A DNA stretch of 64,000 nucleotides from Amorphophallus konjac. Lineage: Eukaryota; Streptophyta; Magnoliopsida; Alismatales; Araceae. The notes under the pieces are model-generated. The model was not told where the DNA came from. It did no database searches and was given only the letters and a program-made list of their open reading frames with translations. Positions 10,838 through 21,677 of this stretch are shown one piece after another. Each line of letters begins with the position of its first letter. The stretch's first letter is position 1. A program made the translations under genes and the position numbers. The stretch spans positions 326,437,829-326,501,828 of the forward strand of contig CM040125.1 of assembly GCA_022559845.1 (NCBI GenBank), written 5' to 3'.

Positions 10838-11073
10838 CTCCAGAAAAAGATTGCCAAAATATACTGTCACGGGGTTCAATAGAAAGATCAACTTTTGCAC
10901 CACATGATGCGGAAATGATAGACTTCACACCCGACATTTTCCCTGAGAAATGCAAGAGGACATATATATCTTCTTGTGATTCTTGCAGAATACCAATTGG
11001 TTCTCTAAACATTTGATTGAAACGGCATAATAAATTCTCAATGATACCACATTCCATAAATCCAGTATATTTT
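10838..11073 (-). other. Exon-like block, unidentified gene
   Basis: A 236-bp stop-free block on the minus strand flanked by good splice signals: TATACTCAG before it and GAG|GTACGTATT after it. The encoded stretch contains GFMECGIIENLLCRFNQMF, EDIYVLLHFSGKM, SASCGAKVDLSIEPRDSIFW and ends SFSGG. It does not look like transposon protein. I do not recognise the family. It does not resemble the GlnRS N-terminal region that would precede the exons at 8999-9647, so it may be a fragment of another gene. Confidence 0.45.
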
Positions 11074-11436
11074 CTGAGTATATACTGAGATGACTACCAA
11101 TAAAGACTAACAACAATTATACTAAAAGGAGGACATTATTTTTGGGATAGATACTTATCAACCCAAATCATGTATTATGTGTCTTTTTCAATAGAATAAT
11201 TGACAGTTTATAAGCAGCACCCAAATCATGTATTATGTGTTTGTATGTTATGTAAATACACCTTTTTAGAATAAGTCCTAGGACATCTGAGAACAAATTT
11301 GTTATACAGACTAACAAATAATACTTAATCAAGGGCTCTGAAAGAGGAGTAAATACAAGACCAGCGATAATCAGACAACTCAGCAGATTCATACATGCCC
11401 TTTGTACATAGAAAAGGCATGTTTATCACTTTCCAT

Positions 11437-11533
11437 CTGTGTATTTCTAAACATCTACATCCCTTTATAAAACTGTGTATTTCTAAACATCTAAAATAAC
11501 AAGCATATAAAATTGTGTATTTCTAAACATCTA
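11437..11533. repeat. Three spaced copies of GTGTATTTCTAAACATCTA
   Basis: Near-identical 19-bp units lie at about 11439-11457, 11475-11493 and 11515-11533 with AT-rich spacers of 17-21 bp. This is a small degenerate tandem repeat of unknown origin. Confidence 0.8.
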
Positions 11534-11649
11534 CATGCATATAACAAGCATATAAAATAACAAGTGTAATCATTGCAAAATGAGTGGATCCTAATATATG
11601 AATGTGCTTGTTGAACCCCCAAAAGTTTATAATTAAATTATAGAAATTC

Positions 11650-12629
11650 AGAAATTAAAAACTCCTACACTACGAAATGGAGCGATGCTCGGTCGTCGCC
11701 GACATGTGAAGGCTCAAGGACATTTTGTCAAATGTCTGGTGGGCGACGTAAGCCCATGTAGCTACTCAACAAAGGCCCACGCCAAGTCGAGCTTTTAGCT
11801 CTTCATGACAAGTGGGTATTCTATCAAACATCTAGTGGACGTCGTAAAATTATACACCCGCGAGGTTTAGCTCTTCGCCTGCCCGCCTGCCCGGGGGAGT
11901 CCCTCCCCTTCCTCTTCTTGTTGTTACATCACCGGGAGAGGAAGAGACTAGGAGAGGAAAAGATGGGGGAGCTTACCTCCGCCAAGGATTCCACCGGGGG
12001 ATCTCCTCCTTAGCTTCCTCCACCTATAAAAGGAGAGGAGGATGGAAGAAGAAGAGAAGACTTTTGTGGAGAAAAAAACTTGAGAAGAAGAAGCCCGCTG
12101 CAACCTTGCAAGAGGTGAGAGGAGAGGGCTGCCCTCTTCCCCATTCAAGTTATGTTAAAAAATTATGAAAAGCCCTCATATTAGGGCTATTTATGAAAAT
12201 ACCCTCATGTGAGGGAAAGTGTATGTTATTCACTGTGGGCAATGAAATACAAAGAAGGGCCATAAACTTATGGTTCCGAAATTTTTTATGTATCATGTGG
12301 AAGAAAGCCGTAAAAGAGCAGAAAATTACAATTATACCCCCAAAGATTACGAAATTGTGTAAATGTCTGAGAACGTCCGAGAAATTGCAAATTTCGGTAG
12401 ATTCAAGGAAAAAGGGTTCAAATTTGCAGAAATGCTCTCCGAAAATGCACAAAAGGCTTGGTTTATTCCAAGGTTCAAAAATTACGATTTTATCCCTGAA
12501 ATTATGTGGAATTCCACAAAAGTTCGAAAAAAACACAGTAAAATGTAATAAAATTCAGAAGAAACATACAATGATGCCCCAGTCAAAGGAAAATTATAGA
12601 AAATGCCTCTGGAGGCTAGAAAATTACGA
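11650..12629 (+). mobile_element. Probable LTR of a decayed + strand gypsy element (Gypsy-2)
   Basis: The region carries a TATA box at 12024-12033 followed by a purine-rich leader, then AT-rich sequence leading into a repeat array and a gypsy gag further on. This layout suggests an LTR and leader driving the downstream gag. No second LTR copy was found before 19439, so the boundaries are guesses. Confidence 0.45.
12024..12033 (+). promoter_or_regulatory. TATA box, putative LTR promoter of Gypsy-2
   Basis: CTATAAAAGG in a GC-rich setting, followed at about 30-40 bp by a purine-rich transcript leader. It is placed correctly to drive the + strand gag at 14188. Confidence 0.5.
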
Positions 12630-12965
12630 GAACACCCTTGGTGGTTGAAAAATTACAAAAAACATCTATGAAGGTCAAGAATGTCGCAAATAAACCCCCG
12701 GTTGAGAGAAAATTACAAATATACCCCCAATCAAAGAAAAATTGTAAATATACTCCCGATTGCGAGAAAATTACAAATATACCCCCCGATTGAGGGAAAA
12801 TTACAAATATACTCCCGATTTGTGGGAAAATTGCAAATATACCCCTAGGTAAGGGAAAATTGCAAATACACCTCCCCAGTTACTGAAAAATTGTAAGTAT
12901 ATCCTCGCTCAAAAAAATTACAAATATGTCTCTAACTATAGGGAAAATTGTGGATATATCCCCGC
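12630..12965 (+). repeat. Degenerate tandem array, about 37-bp units
   Basis: About nine units based on GAAAATTACAAATATACCCC plus a variable tail such as CGATTGAGG. Related but more degenerate units extend leftwards to about 12180. It is a leader or LTR satellite of the surrounding gypsy element. Confidence 0.85.
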
Positions 12966-13580
12966 CTCGGGGCATGGGGACCTTTTCTAGGGACGGACCC
13001 TTGACATCAGGGCTAACATTGTAGGAGTGAAAGAGATCTTTGGCAATTAATCAAAGGTGTTCAGACTTGTCTGATGTAAATTAACACCAACTCCGGTCGG
13101 TGGGAAAGAGTCCAGTACACGATCCCTAAATCGTCTGGTAAACCTAAATGCGCGGGATTAATAAATATGTCAAAATACACGCACATTCGTCCAACGAAGC
13201 CGGAGGTACAAAATAATCCTGCATGTTCAATAGACTGGCACGCCTGGTGAGACTTTTCCCGTCTTTCATCTATTTTGCCAAAGATTTATGTACCTCGACG
13301 AAGGCCCTGATTTCCCTTCTCTACGCCTTTCAGGAGGAAGTGAGGAAGCCGTTGCGACCATACCAATCGTTTGGTGGGACTTGTCCCTGCCACTCAAAAA
13401 GCGCCTACAACACCAACTGTCCCTGCAACCGTTGGGGGCGTTAAGCCTCGCTCACTTCAAGGTCGAGTTTTCTTGGTCAATAATATCTCATCCTACGTCA
13501 TCCCTACAAAATGGGGGCAGCGCCGAAGCCGCCAAAGCAGAAAGCTCGCGGCGACTATCTCCTAGTCTGGCAAGACAGTT
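12966..13580 (+). other. Gypsy-2 leader region
   Basis: Between the repeat array and the first plausible ORF. No primer-binding site could be assigned with confidence. Short overlapping frames at 13223-13773 are not supported as genes. Confidence 0.4.
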
Positions 13581-14222
13581 TTGGTCGGGAGCCTTCGCGT
13601 CTGGCTCGATGGCGGTAAGCCAATATTACCTCGAGACAACCACGTCCCGGCCATACCAATGTCCAACCACTTTGCACTTCTTCGCCAAGTGTGGGAGGAC
13701 AAGCCAGACTTCAAAAGGAAGTCTAAACCCAAGAATGGGAGCAGTAAAACTGAACGATGCTCCCGAAAGATGAGGAAGACTTGGGTCACCAAACAGGAGG
13801 CCCATGAAATTAAGCAAGCCAGGGCAAATAAGCCCGACCAAGCTCAACATCTCCATCAGACTCTTGGTCAGATGACTCAGGATGTCGAACCTCTACCCTT
13901 GCAGGGGAAGAAGATAAAGGGTGTTTATCGTAAACCCAACTTCGCTCCTCGGAGCTCGGGGCCATTTCAGGCTAAAGGGGCCGATCGTGCCCATGCATCA
14001 TCGATTCGGGTGTCAGTCTTTGACAAACTGACAAAGTCCCCGTCAACGCGGTCGTCAGTCTTTGACAGGTTGGGGGCATCCCCTCATGCAGGACTGCAGT
14101 TGCTAAAGAAGCGAAGAGTGGTTCAAGTTTCAGAAGCTGGGGATAGCATGAAAAGTCTATACCTGCTATACCTTTGGCAGAGAACCAATGGAGCCCATTG
14201 GCAATGCTGCCAATTTAAATGA
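13581..14222 (+). CDS. Hypothetical 213-residue ORF of Gypsy-2, basic, with VFD-L motifs
   Basis: An open frame upstream of gag. It is rich in Lys, Arg, Ser and Gln and contains two copies of a motif, SVFDKLTKSP and SVFDRLGASP. SVFDRL-type motifs occur in proteins of plant gypsy elements, so I assign it to the element rather than to the host. There is no catalytic motif. Its end overlaps the start of the gag frame (14188). It may be a remnant of a larger, frameshifted protein. Confidence 0.4.
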   Translation: MVGSLRVWLDGGKPILPRDNHVPAIPMSNHFALLRQVWEDKPDFKRKSKPKNGSSKTERCSRKMRKTWVTKQEAHEIKQARANKPDQAQHLHQTLGQMTQDVEPLPLQGKKIKGVYRKPNFAPRSSGPFQAKGADRAHASSIRVSVFDKLTKSPSTRSSVFDRLGASPHAGLQLLKKRRVVQVSEAGDSMKSLYLLYLWQRTNGAHWQCCQFK

Positions 14223-15724
14223 ACCTGCCAGGTCAAGTGACCCAAACCCAGCAGTAGACGCAGTATATCTTAATGCCAGAATTGCTGCTAGAAGGAATCT
14301 TCAAGCCCAATTCAGCGGCCATGCGAGGACTTCTAGCCAGGGGCCACACCAGGAACAGAACCTGGACCATGCCCAAAACCAAGATGTCAATTTTGCTCAA
14401 GAAGAAAATGACCTCGAGGAGGTTAGGGGCATCCATGGAGAGGGGGGAGCTCAACCCACTAGTGGTTACCAACCCGGTGTTCGAGCCACCTACAAGGGCT
14501 GAATTTCAAGCCATGTATGACAATGCCAAATTTGAAATTATGTAACGTTGGCACATAGAGATGACCAATCTCATGCTCGAAATGAAATGACAGATGAACG
14601 TAAATGCCCAAAGGCCCCTAATGCCGACCCACTATAAAAATCTCCGACGAGAGCATCGGTTGGGCAACCCCGCCGTTGTTGACCGACAAGTAGCTGCCCC
14701 CTACCATATGGCCGTCGAAGCAGGGGCCGAGCCGCTTCGCACTCCGCCCAATGCTCAATCTTCTCAAACCCCGGTGTCTGAAGACGTCATTACCCAACAT
14801 CATATGATTGAGAAGATTGTTGAAGACAAGTTCGCTCAGCGTGGTGAGGGTGTGGCCACTATCGATTTATATAGTGTGCCTTACCTGCTTCATCACCAAT
14901 TCAAGAAGCTTACACCGGATTGCCCAAAGGCCCTGAAATTGTAGAAGTTCAACGGGCTGGGGTCCCCCCATGAACATTTGGCTTATTATGTAACGGCGAT
15001 GGGTGAGCTTGCACTTGAGGAGTCATATCTCCTCTACTATTTTGCGACTTCTCTCACGGGCAGTGCCTTTCAATGGTACTCAAGGCTGAAGCCCAATTCT
15101 GTAGATGACTGGGCCGATCTGCAAAAGAAGTTCATTAATCATTTCCAAGTGGCCGAAAAAAAGATTTCCCTCACAGAGCTATGCTCACTCAGGCAGAAGA
15201 GGAGGGAAACCGCACTTGACTTTATCAAGCGCCGGAGGGATTTCAGCATGAGGTGCGATAACCCTCCTTCTCAAGAGGATGCAATAACAATATGCCAAAG
15301 GGGCATGTCGGCAGAAGTTAGCGAGAAACTCCTTGGAGCAAATATCAAAGGCTTTGACCAATTGAATTTGGTCATTGCAGAAATAGAAATATTTTTCGCC
15401 AACAACCCAACATTCACACCCTCGAAAGGAAAAACCCCTAAGGAGTGGAGCGCTATCGAGAAGGAGGCCAAGGAGGCCAATGCTGTTGATTTTTCTCCCA
15501 CCAATGGGTCCGATGAAGTGACGACCCTAAGCCCCTTAAGCAAAAAGGCCAAGGGGAAGACATCAGCAAGATTGTTTGAGCGTATGAAGACTCTTTATTC
15601 CTTTAAAAAGAAGCATACCAAGAGACTCTTCAATCTTTGCCTAAAAAATAAGTTTATATCCCTTCCAGACCCAAAGAAGTCAGAGGAGGTTAAGAAGTCC
15701 TATGACCCCAATTATTGCGTATAA
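14188..15724 (+). pseudogene. Gypsy-2 gag, first copy
   Basis: Starts MEPIGNAANLNEPARSS in one frame and passes into a second frame near 14450 (NPVFEPPTRAEFQAMYDN). That frame then carries stops at 14543-14545, 14588-14590 and 14942-14944. The retrotransposon gag domain lies at about 14945-15410: KFNGLGSPHEHLAYYV, SLTGSAFQWYSRL, FINHFQVAEKKISLTELCSL, IKRRRDFSMRC. Gag forms the virus-like particle in the cytoplasm. After the domain a Lys-rich linker leads to a degenerate Cys/His segment (YCV, stop, HCILGHTI) at 15710-15750. A homologous second gag begins 0.8 kb downstream. Confidence 0.8.
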
Positions 15725-16538
15725 CATTGCATATTGGGTCATACCATTTAACTGTTATCAACATCGCTGCTATATACCCCGACCTCGAGATCCTCAGTCT
15801 TTGAAGGGCTGACGTTCCCTCAAAGGTCGTCGAGAAGGACGGTGAAGAAAGAAAGAGGTATGCTAGTCTATGCCTACAACATGGCTGGAGTGGCCAGCTG
15901 CTATGGGGCCTTGCCCACAGAGCATGAAGAAAGATCCAAACTTGCTGAGAGGCCGGGCCCTCTTACAAGAAGAAAGAAAGTTGAAAATGAAATGTTACAA
16001 ACCCCATGGAAGAAACGGATCCAGATGCGGCCGTAACGATTGTGACGAAGAATGTGGTCACAATTGGGGATGACAGCGGGATGCTATCCATGACATCCGA
16101 AGATACTATAATTGATGAGGGAGGCCGAGTTCCCAGCCCCTCTATGAACGATCTTGCTTTGCTAATGCTACTTCAGAAGTATCAGCAGGAAGTTGAAATG
16201 TTGAAAAGACAGCTGGATGAGAAAATGCCCACACTGCGGCATCGAAGCAGGTTGAAGCCCCGCCTGAAACGTCACGGGGAAATGCCGTGGTGTTTGGAGT
16301 TTTGCCATAGATAATAGCAGCTAAGCCAGCACCCATTTGCACCAGGGTCACTCTTCCCCAGCAACCATAACATATAGCCCCAGTGCAACCTCCAGCTCTT
16401 CAGTACCAAGGGACTACCACCATGCCTCAGGTAGTGGTGCTGACGACACCGCCGATGTAGCAGTCTCATTTCTATCTGAGCCCGGTTGACTCGGCAATGA
16501 TGAATAAGCTAATGGTGGAGCAGATGATCTAGACGAAG
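15725..16538 (+). other. Linker between the two Gypsy-2 gag copies
   Basis: Frame-broken coding-like DNA. The stretch at about 16111-16230 reads SPSMNDLALLMLLQKYQQE and VEMLKRQLDEKM, a likely coiled coil just ahead of the second gag. A matching but more decayed version occurs near 18445. Confidence 0.5.
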
Positions 16539-17981
16539 TTGGCGGATAGAGGCAGTGATGATTACGCCTCTTTCTATGTGTACCACGTACCATACCCAAT
16601 TCATGATGCTGCCAAGCGATTACCACCCGGCGTCAATGAGCCACCAAAACTTGGCAAGTTCAACGGGCAAGGGTCGTCGAAAGAACATATAGCCCATTAT
16701 ATCAATGTGATGGGCGATTTGGCAACTGACGAATCCTACATGTTGAAGTTCTTAGGGTCCTCACTTACAAGATTTGCGTTCGAATGGTACTCAAATCTGC
16801 CAGTCGGGTCTATCAATGATTGGCCAGACATGCAGCGAAAGTTTAGAGAAAGATTCCACGTCGCTGAGAGAGAGATGTCCGTGGCTGAACTATACGCATC
16901 CAGGCAAAGAAAAGATGAAACAACCCTATAATGCATCAAGAGATGGAGGAACCTTAGCATGAGATGTAGGCGCCCTCCACATCAAGAAGATGCAGTACAA
17001 ATCTCTAAAAAAAATCTGAAGAAGGAGATCCTAGAAAGGATAATCGGAATTGAGGTCAGGTCTTTTGACTGGCTGAACAATGTTGTAGTAGAGATTGAGG
17101 CCTTCCTTTCATGATATCCCTCTGCCCCTGCTGTTCCAAGCTAGAAAGCCCGACGAGCTGATAAACGGCCGGCACTTAAGGTAGTTCACACTGTTGACTT
17201 CAAGGCGTTCAAGCAAAAGGGCAAAGGGGCAGCTAATCCTCCTCCCGCAAAACCCGCTGAACGTCGAGAAGGTTCTTCCCTGCAGAACAAGACGAAGAAG
17301 CTCTACACCTTCCCTAAGGACAAGACTCGAGCCCTCTTTGAGTGGGCCATTCAATACAACAAGGTCACTCTCCCAAAACCGAAGAGCTCAAATGATGTCC
17401 AGAGAAGGGATGATCCTCGCTTCTACCCGTATCACCAAATGATCGAGCATGCCATTGAGGACTACCATATATTCAAGGACATATTCCAAGGCCTGATCAA
17501 AAAGGGGGAGCTACAAATGGGGAAGTATAGGGTTGATCCCCCACGCCCCCGTGAAGTGCTCGCTCCGGGGGCAGCAGTCAATATGATATCCTTATATCAA
17601 CAATTGCCTGAAGAGGTGCTAGAGGTTTGTACCCAACACACTTACGAAGCCTATATTTCGACGCCCATAAAGGAGCAAGAAAATCGGCAGACAGTGCCGA
17701 CAAGAGCAAGAAGAAGGCCAGTATCTCGCCCTACTCTAGGGGTCCAAATCCGTGCCATCATGCCCCGACCCACTCCACCCGCTATGACCCCTATCTGGCA
17801 TGAAACAGCCCCTCGAGTGGTTGTTAGAAGGCCCGCTAACAACAAGAAGAAGCAAACCCCATTGCGGATGCATAAAGAAGCCAGCCCAGCAGTGGAACGG
17901 CTACATGCCTTTATAAATGGGCTTGATGAATATGAACAACCCACGATCCAGCCTGTACAATTGGAAGAATATGTTCCCTAG
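16539..17981 (+). pseudogene. Gypsy-2 gag, second diverged copy, with linker
   Basis: One frame throughout with stops at 16929-16931, about 17112 and about 17142. Gag domain: KFNGQGSSKEHIAHYINVMG, FEWYSNLPVGSINDWPD, RERFHVAEREMSVAELYASR, then IKRWRNLSMRCRRPPHQED. Each block aligns with the first copy. The linker KLYTFPKDKTRALFEW also pairs with KTLYSFKKKHTKRLFN of copy one. Downstream, YPYHQMIEHAIEDYHIFKDI and AAVNMISLYQQLPEEV lead towards where protease would start, but no protease motif is seen. It probably arose by an old duplication or recombination of two related elements. Confidence 0.75.
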
Positions 17982-19438
17982 GAGCATTTTGAATCCCTGG
18001 AGCTAGCACAAGAAGCTGAAGATAAAATAGAAATGCCGAGCGCACAAGATGACCCGCTGCGGGGGTAAATGCCAGCCATATGGGGAAGAAAAAGAAGAAG
18101 TCAATTAATAAAAGAAGGGGTGTTGCCGTATCTTACAGAACACTGTCGGCCTCGTTCAACACGGCTCAGACTTCTAAGGAAGAAGATGAAGAGATATGCT
18201 TTGTGCCGACGGGGACAAATCAGACCGAAGCTTCTACCTCCCGCCATGCCACCAGGTCCGGGAGAGAATGGGGACGCCCTGCACCAGCTAATGAATAGGC
18301 GCACTACCATAGTCACTCTCCATGTGGAGGCATGAGGCTGAGAGTGTTAGTCTCTAAGGGACTGGTCACAGCCGATGATGATAACGGGACACCATCTATC
18401 CCACCTGAAGCCGAAACGGAAGGTTGCACTCCTGGATCTTCCTGACATGACCTTGCTTTGATGACATTACTATAACGAAGTAGCAGGAAATTGAGATGCT
18501 GAGAAGATGGTTAAATGAAATGGATATACATCCATCTACATCCAGGCGGACAGGACTCCTATCCGAGACCTCACGAGGTCAGCCTGAGTCACTTGAAGGC
18601 TCACCACAGCCGGCCATGCCCCGAACATCACCTGACCATGCAACATTCTCCCTCAGCAACTGCGGTATATAGTCTCGGCGTGTCCTTCAGCTTCCTGTGG
18701 AAGCACTTTATTTTGGTTTTATTTATTTATTTATTATATATTTTATTTATTTTATTTATTTTGATTTATTAGTGCGTAAGCATGCCAGTCATAAAAGTGA
18801 TGTTTATTCGGGTCCCGAAGACCAAGGTGGTCCGGGGCCGCTGGTGCGCTCCGTCTGACTGATCAGATAATTTGAGTATCAGGTCAGGACTGAAACCCGC
18901 CGTGCCATAAAGGCCACGACGTTAATTACATCCCCTCAGAGAGGGAAAAACCTTTGATTAGACGTCAGGAAAAGGGGCCCTCGGGCTTGAGATTGATATT
19001 GATAAGAGAGGTAATGAAAATTTTGAATTTCAATGAAACATCCCTTATTGAGGGGTAAACATTTGAACAAAGTTGGTCATTTATTGACCAATTCATGTTT
19101 GGACGAGAGTCCCAATTTATGAGCCAAATATATGTCAGGAACATGGCAAGCTTGATATTAGGGGTTAGACTCCAGATAGAAATATATTAGATGCGGTGGG
19201 CTATTGGCCCAGAGCAAGGTCAGGCCATGGCCATAATGAGATGACCCCAAGGTCCAAGCATGACTTGCAAAGGCCTCATTAATATCCCCTTCACATAGGG
19301 TCTAAGGGGGAGGAGCCCCGGATCAAATGTTACTAATTTCTTAAGGAAGACCTTTTTTTGTATTCAATGTTTATCATTATCATGTTGCATGCCATTGTTA
19401 TTATCATTTTATTATCATATAATTTTCTCATTAATGAC
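17982..19438 (+). mobile_element. Gypsy-2 3' remnant, non-coding
   Basis: Decayed sequence between the second gag and the Ogre-like LTR. Around 18440-18520 a frame-broken stretch resembles the DLALLMLLQKYQQEVEMLKR segment before gag copy two, which suggests the start of a third unit. An (ATTT)-rich tract lies at about 18718-18772. No pol motif was seen on either strand. Confidence 0.45.
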
Positions 19439-19524
19439 TATAGATCTTAAGAAATCCACTTAAGGAAAATAAAAGAAAAAGCATGGGAAAGGGATAGAAA
19501 GGGGGATCAAAAGAGCATGCGTAG

Positions 19525-19852
19525 GATACTACAAGAAAAAGTGCGATTACAGATGGAAATTTGTAACGGAAATTTTCGTCTGAAATTTGTGACGGATTAA
19601 TTTCCGTCTGAAATACTGTCTGAAATATGCAATTACACACGGAATTTCAGACGGTACTTCACACAGAAAATATTCCGTGTGAAATTTCACACGAAATTTG
19701 TGACAGATTATTAAACTGTTCGAAATTTGTGACCAAGAATATGTGACGGCCAACTCCGTATGAAATCCGTTACAAAGGTGTTTTGTGACGGATTTTCAGA
19801 CGCATTTCAGACGGATATGGCCGTCTGAAATCCCGCTTTTTCTTGCAGTATC
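19525..19852. mobile_element. MITE with CACTA-like terminal inverted repeats
   Basis: About 328 bp. Left end GATACTACAAGAAAAAGTG and right end (inverted) GATACTGCAAGAAAAAGCG form terminal inverted repeats of about 22-30 bp with a few mismatches. The interior is full of short direct and inverted copies of TTTCAGACGGA and TTTGTGACGGA, like the subterminal repeats of CACTA elements, whose tips read CACTACAAGAAAA. There is no coding capacity. A clear target duplication was not found. Confidence 0.7.
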
Positions 19853-19914
19853 GCCAGAGACGCGAGGGCCTCAAAGATATAACAATAAGAATATGGAGGG
19901 ATCGCGAATAAATA

Positions 19915-20252
19915 CCTTTAAAGTGCGGGGAGATTGTGAGAGTCACATTCTCTTCCTATCGGTCGGCCGATGAAGGGAGTTTCTCTTTGTTGATTACCCT
20001 TTAAAGTGCGGGGAGATTGTGAGAGTCACCTTCTCCTCTTCCTATCAGCCGGCTGATGAAGAGAGTTTCTCTTTGTTGATTACCCTTTAAAGTGCGGGGA
20101 GATTGTGAGAGTCACCTTATCTTCCTATCGGTCGGCCGATGAAGAGAGTTTCTCTTTGTTGATTACCCTTTAAAGTGCGGGGAGATTGTGAGAGTCCCCT
20201 TCTCTTCCTATCGGCCGGCCGATGAAGAGAGTTTCTCTTTGTTGATTACCCT
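19915..20252. repeat. Four tandem copies of an 83-86 bp unit
   Basis: Units start at about 19915, 19998, 20084 and 20167, each beginning CCTTTAAAGTGCGGGGAGAT and ending GTTTCTCTTTGTTGATTAC. Each unit carries a palindromic core; in the last copy it is the perfect palindrome ATCGGCCGGCCGAT. The copies are close to identical, which points to recent amplification inside the LTR. Confidence 0.93.
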
Positions 20253-20768
20253 TGCAAAACAAATAAAACACCAACAAAAGATATTGATTAGAAATCAAAG
20301 ATGTGTAGCATCAAAATCTAAATATAAATGTGAACATGGAAAGCATGGATATGAACACACCTTATTGGTGTTTAGCCTTTAAACCCTTATGCAAAGGGTG
20401 AGGGAAATAATGATGTATGAAAGTAGAAGTGGAGGTGTGCAAGTGTTGCACTAAAAGGAGACTCTCAACGTGGTTGAGATGATGAAAAGAAGTAAAAGAA
20501 AATATGATGCATGCAATGCTAGGTGTATAAAAATAAGAGAAATGGGGGAAAAGAAAAGGTTATTGATTTTTTCTCCGAGAAAGGGGGCTTCAAATCTTTA
20601 ATAGGGAAGACGCTTCATAGATGTAGAGGCTCCAAATCTTCAAGGGAGGAAGAGGGACTCCATGGATGAGGCTTTAAGGTACATGGGAGCCTCCTCCTTG
20701 AGCCTCCAATCTAGCAGTACTTCCCCTTAGTTTAGTTGAGCAGCCTCTAACACAAGGGAGAGAGGGGT

Positions 20769-20780
20769 CCTATTTATAGG
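20769..20780 (-). promoter_or_regulatory. TATA box in the Ogre-like LTR
   Basis: CCTATAAATAGG on the minus strand, a near-perfect palindrome. It is placed inside the LTR as expected for the U3 promoter, similar to the TATA box of the LARD LTRs. Confidence 0.6.
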
Positions 20781-20939
20781 GCTGAAATTCGGAGTTTAAT
20801 CGTATAGAAATTAGGAAATCATGTTTTAGTTGGATTTGGCAAGAGATAAACATTAGTCAAGTGTCCCTTCATTCTTGGAAAGTCTTAGGACTTCTTTCCC
20901 AAGTGAAAAGGGGCTCAAAACGGAGAAAGAAGGAGGTTC

Positions 20940-21480
20940 TGCCAGAGATCAAAACTCTGCAAGAAATGGCGACCACTTAGACGGTCGCTATTTAAAAGGG
21001 CGACAGAAGTAAGCGTTGCCAATTCCAAGACATTTCGATACGGATTAGGACTTGCCGAAATTTGAAAAGAATTGGCGACCATGAGGTGGTCGCTAATTAG
21101 AAATTAATACGAATTTCGGACGGTGTTAAAAACTTAAAATATAGTAAGGAAATTGACGACTTTCCACGCGGGCGCCCATTTATGAAATAGCGACCTTCTT
21201 GACGCTCGCAGAATCAAAAACAATCCTAATTTGACTCAAAATATGAAGAAAAGAATTGGCGACCTTCCGAACGGTCGCTATTTAAAGAATAGACGACTTT
21301 CCGGAGTGTCACTAATTCATAGATTTCAAAAAATCGGACAAACATAATTTTATGGAAATGGGCGCACATGACCTGGGCGCCAATTGAAATGGGCGCCCAG
21401 GCCATGGGCGCCAATTCTAAGAATGGGCGCCCCCTGGCTAGGCACCCATTTAATTGGCGCATGGGTCCCCGCCATTAATT
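20940..21480. repeat. Cluster of GGCGACC and GGGCGCC hairpin motifs in the LTR
   Basis: Several short inverted repeats follow each other: GCGACC-loop-GGTCGC near 20970, 21080 and 21260, and GGGCGCC pairs near 21360-21450, often flanked by AATT. Similar GGCGCC...AATT pairs recur at 28145-28410 in the same element's leader. Confidence 0.75.
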
Positions 21481-21677
21481 GACTTAAGGCCCGAAAAAAT
21501 GGAGAAAAGCTTAGAAAAATCTGGAAAAATAGGAAAACATGTGGGAAAGCTAGGGAAAATTGAACATTCAAGAAAAATGAGGAAAACCACTCAAATAAGT
21601 CGATTTGAGGGTCAAATAAGGCATCGTAGTGCGATAAGAGATATGCTCAAAATGATGTCAAATTTGGCGTGTCTACA

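Larger units (their letters stand above)
19439..21677 (-). repeat. Ogre-like 3' LTR
   Basis: About 2.24 kb. In element orientation it starts TGTAGACACGCCAAATTTG at 21677 and ends CTTAAGATCTATA at 19439, the terminal CA having decayed to TA. It contains a MITE, an 83-bp tandem repeat, a TATA box and several hairpin motifs. Only the last 35 bp can be compared with the other LTR. Confidence 0.7.

Noticed and set aside
12150..12648. Opposed 128- and 151-codon frames in the AT-rich repeat region
   Set aside because: Both follow the repeat unit and have no domain; they are repeat shadows.
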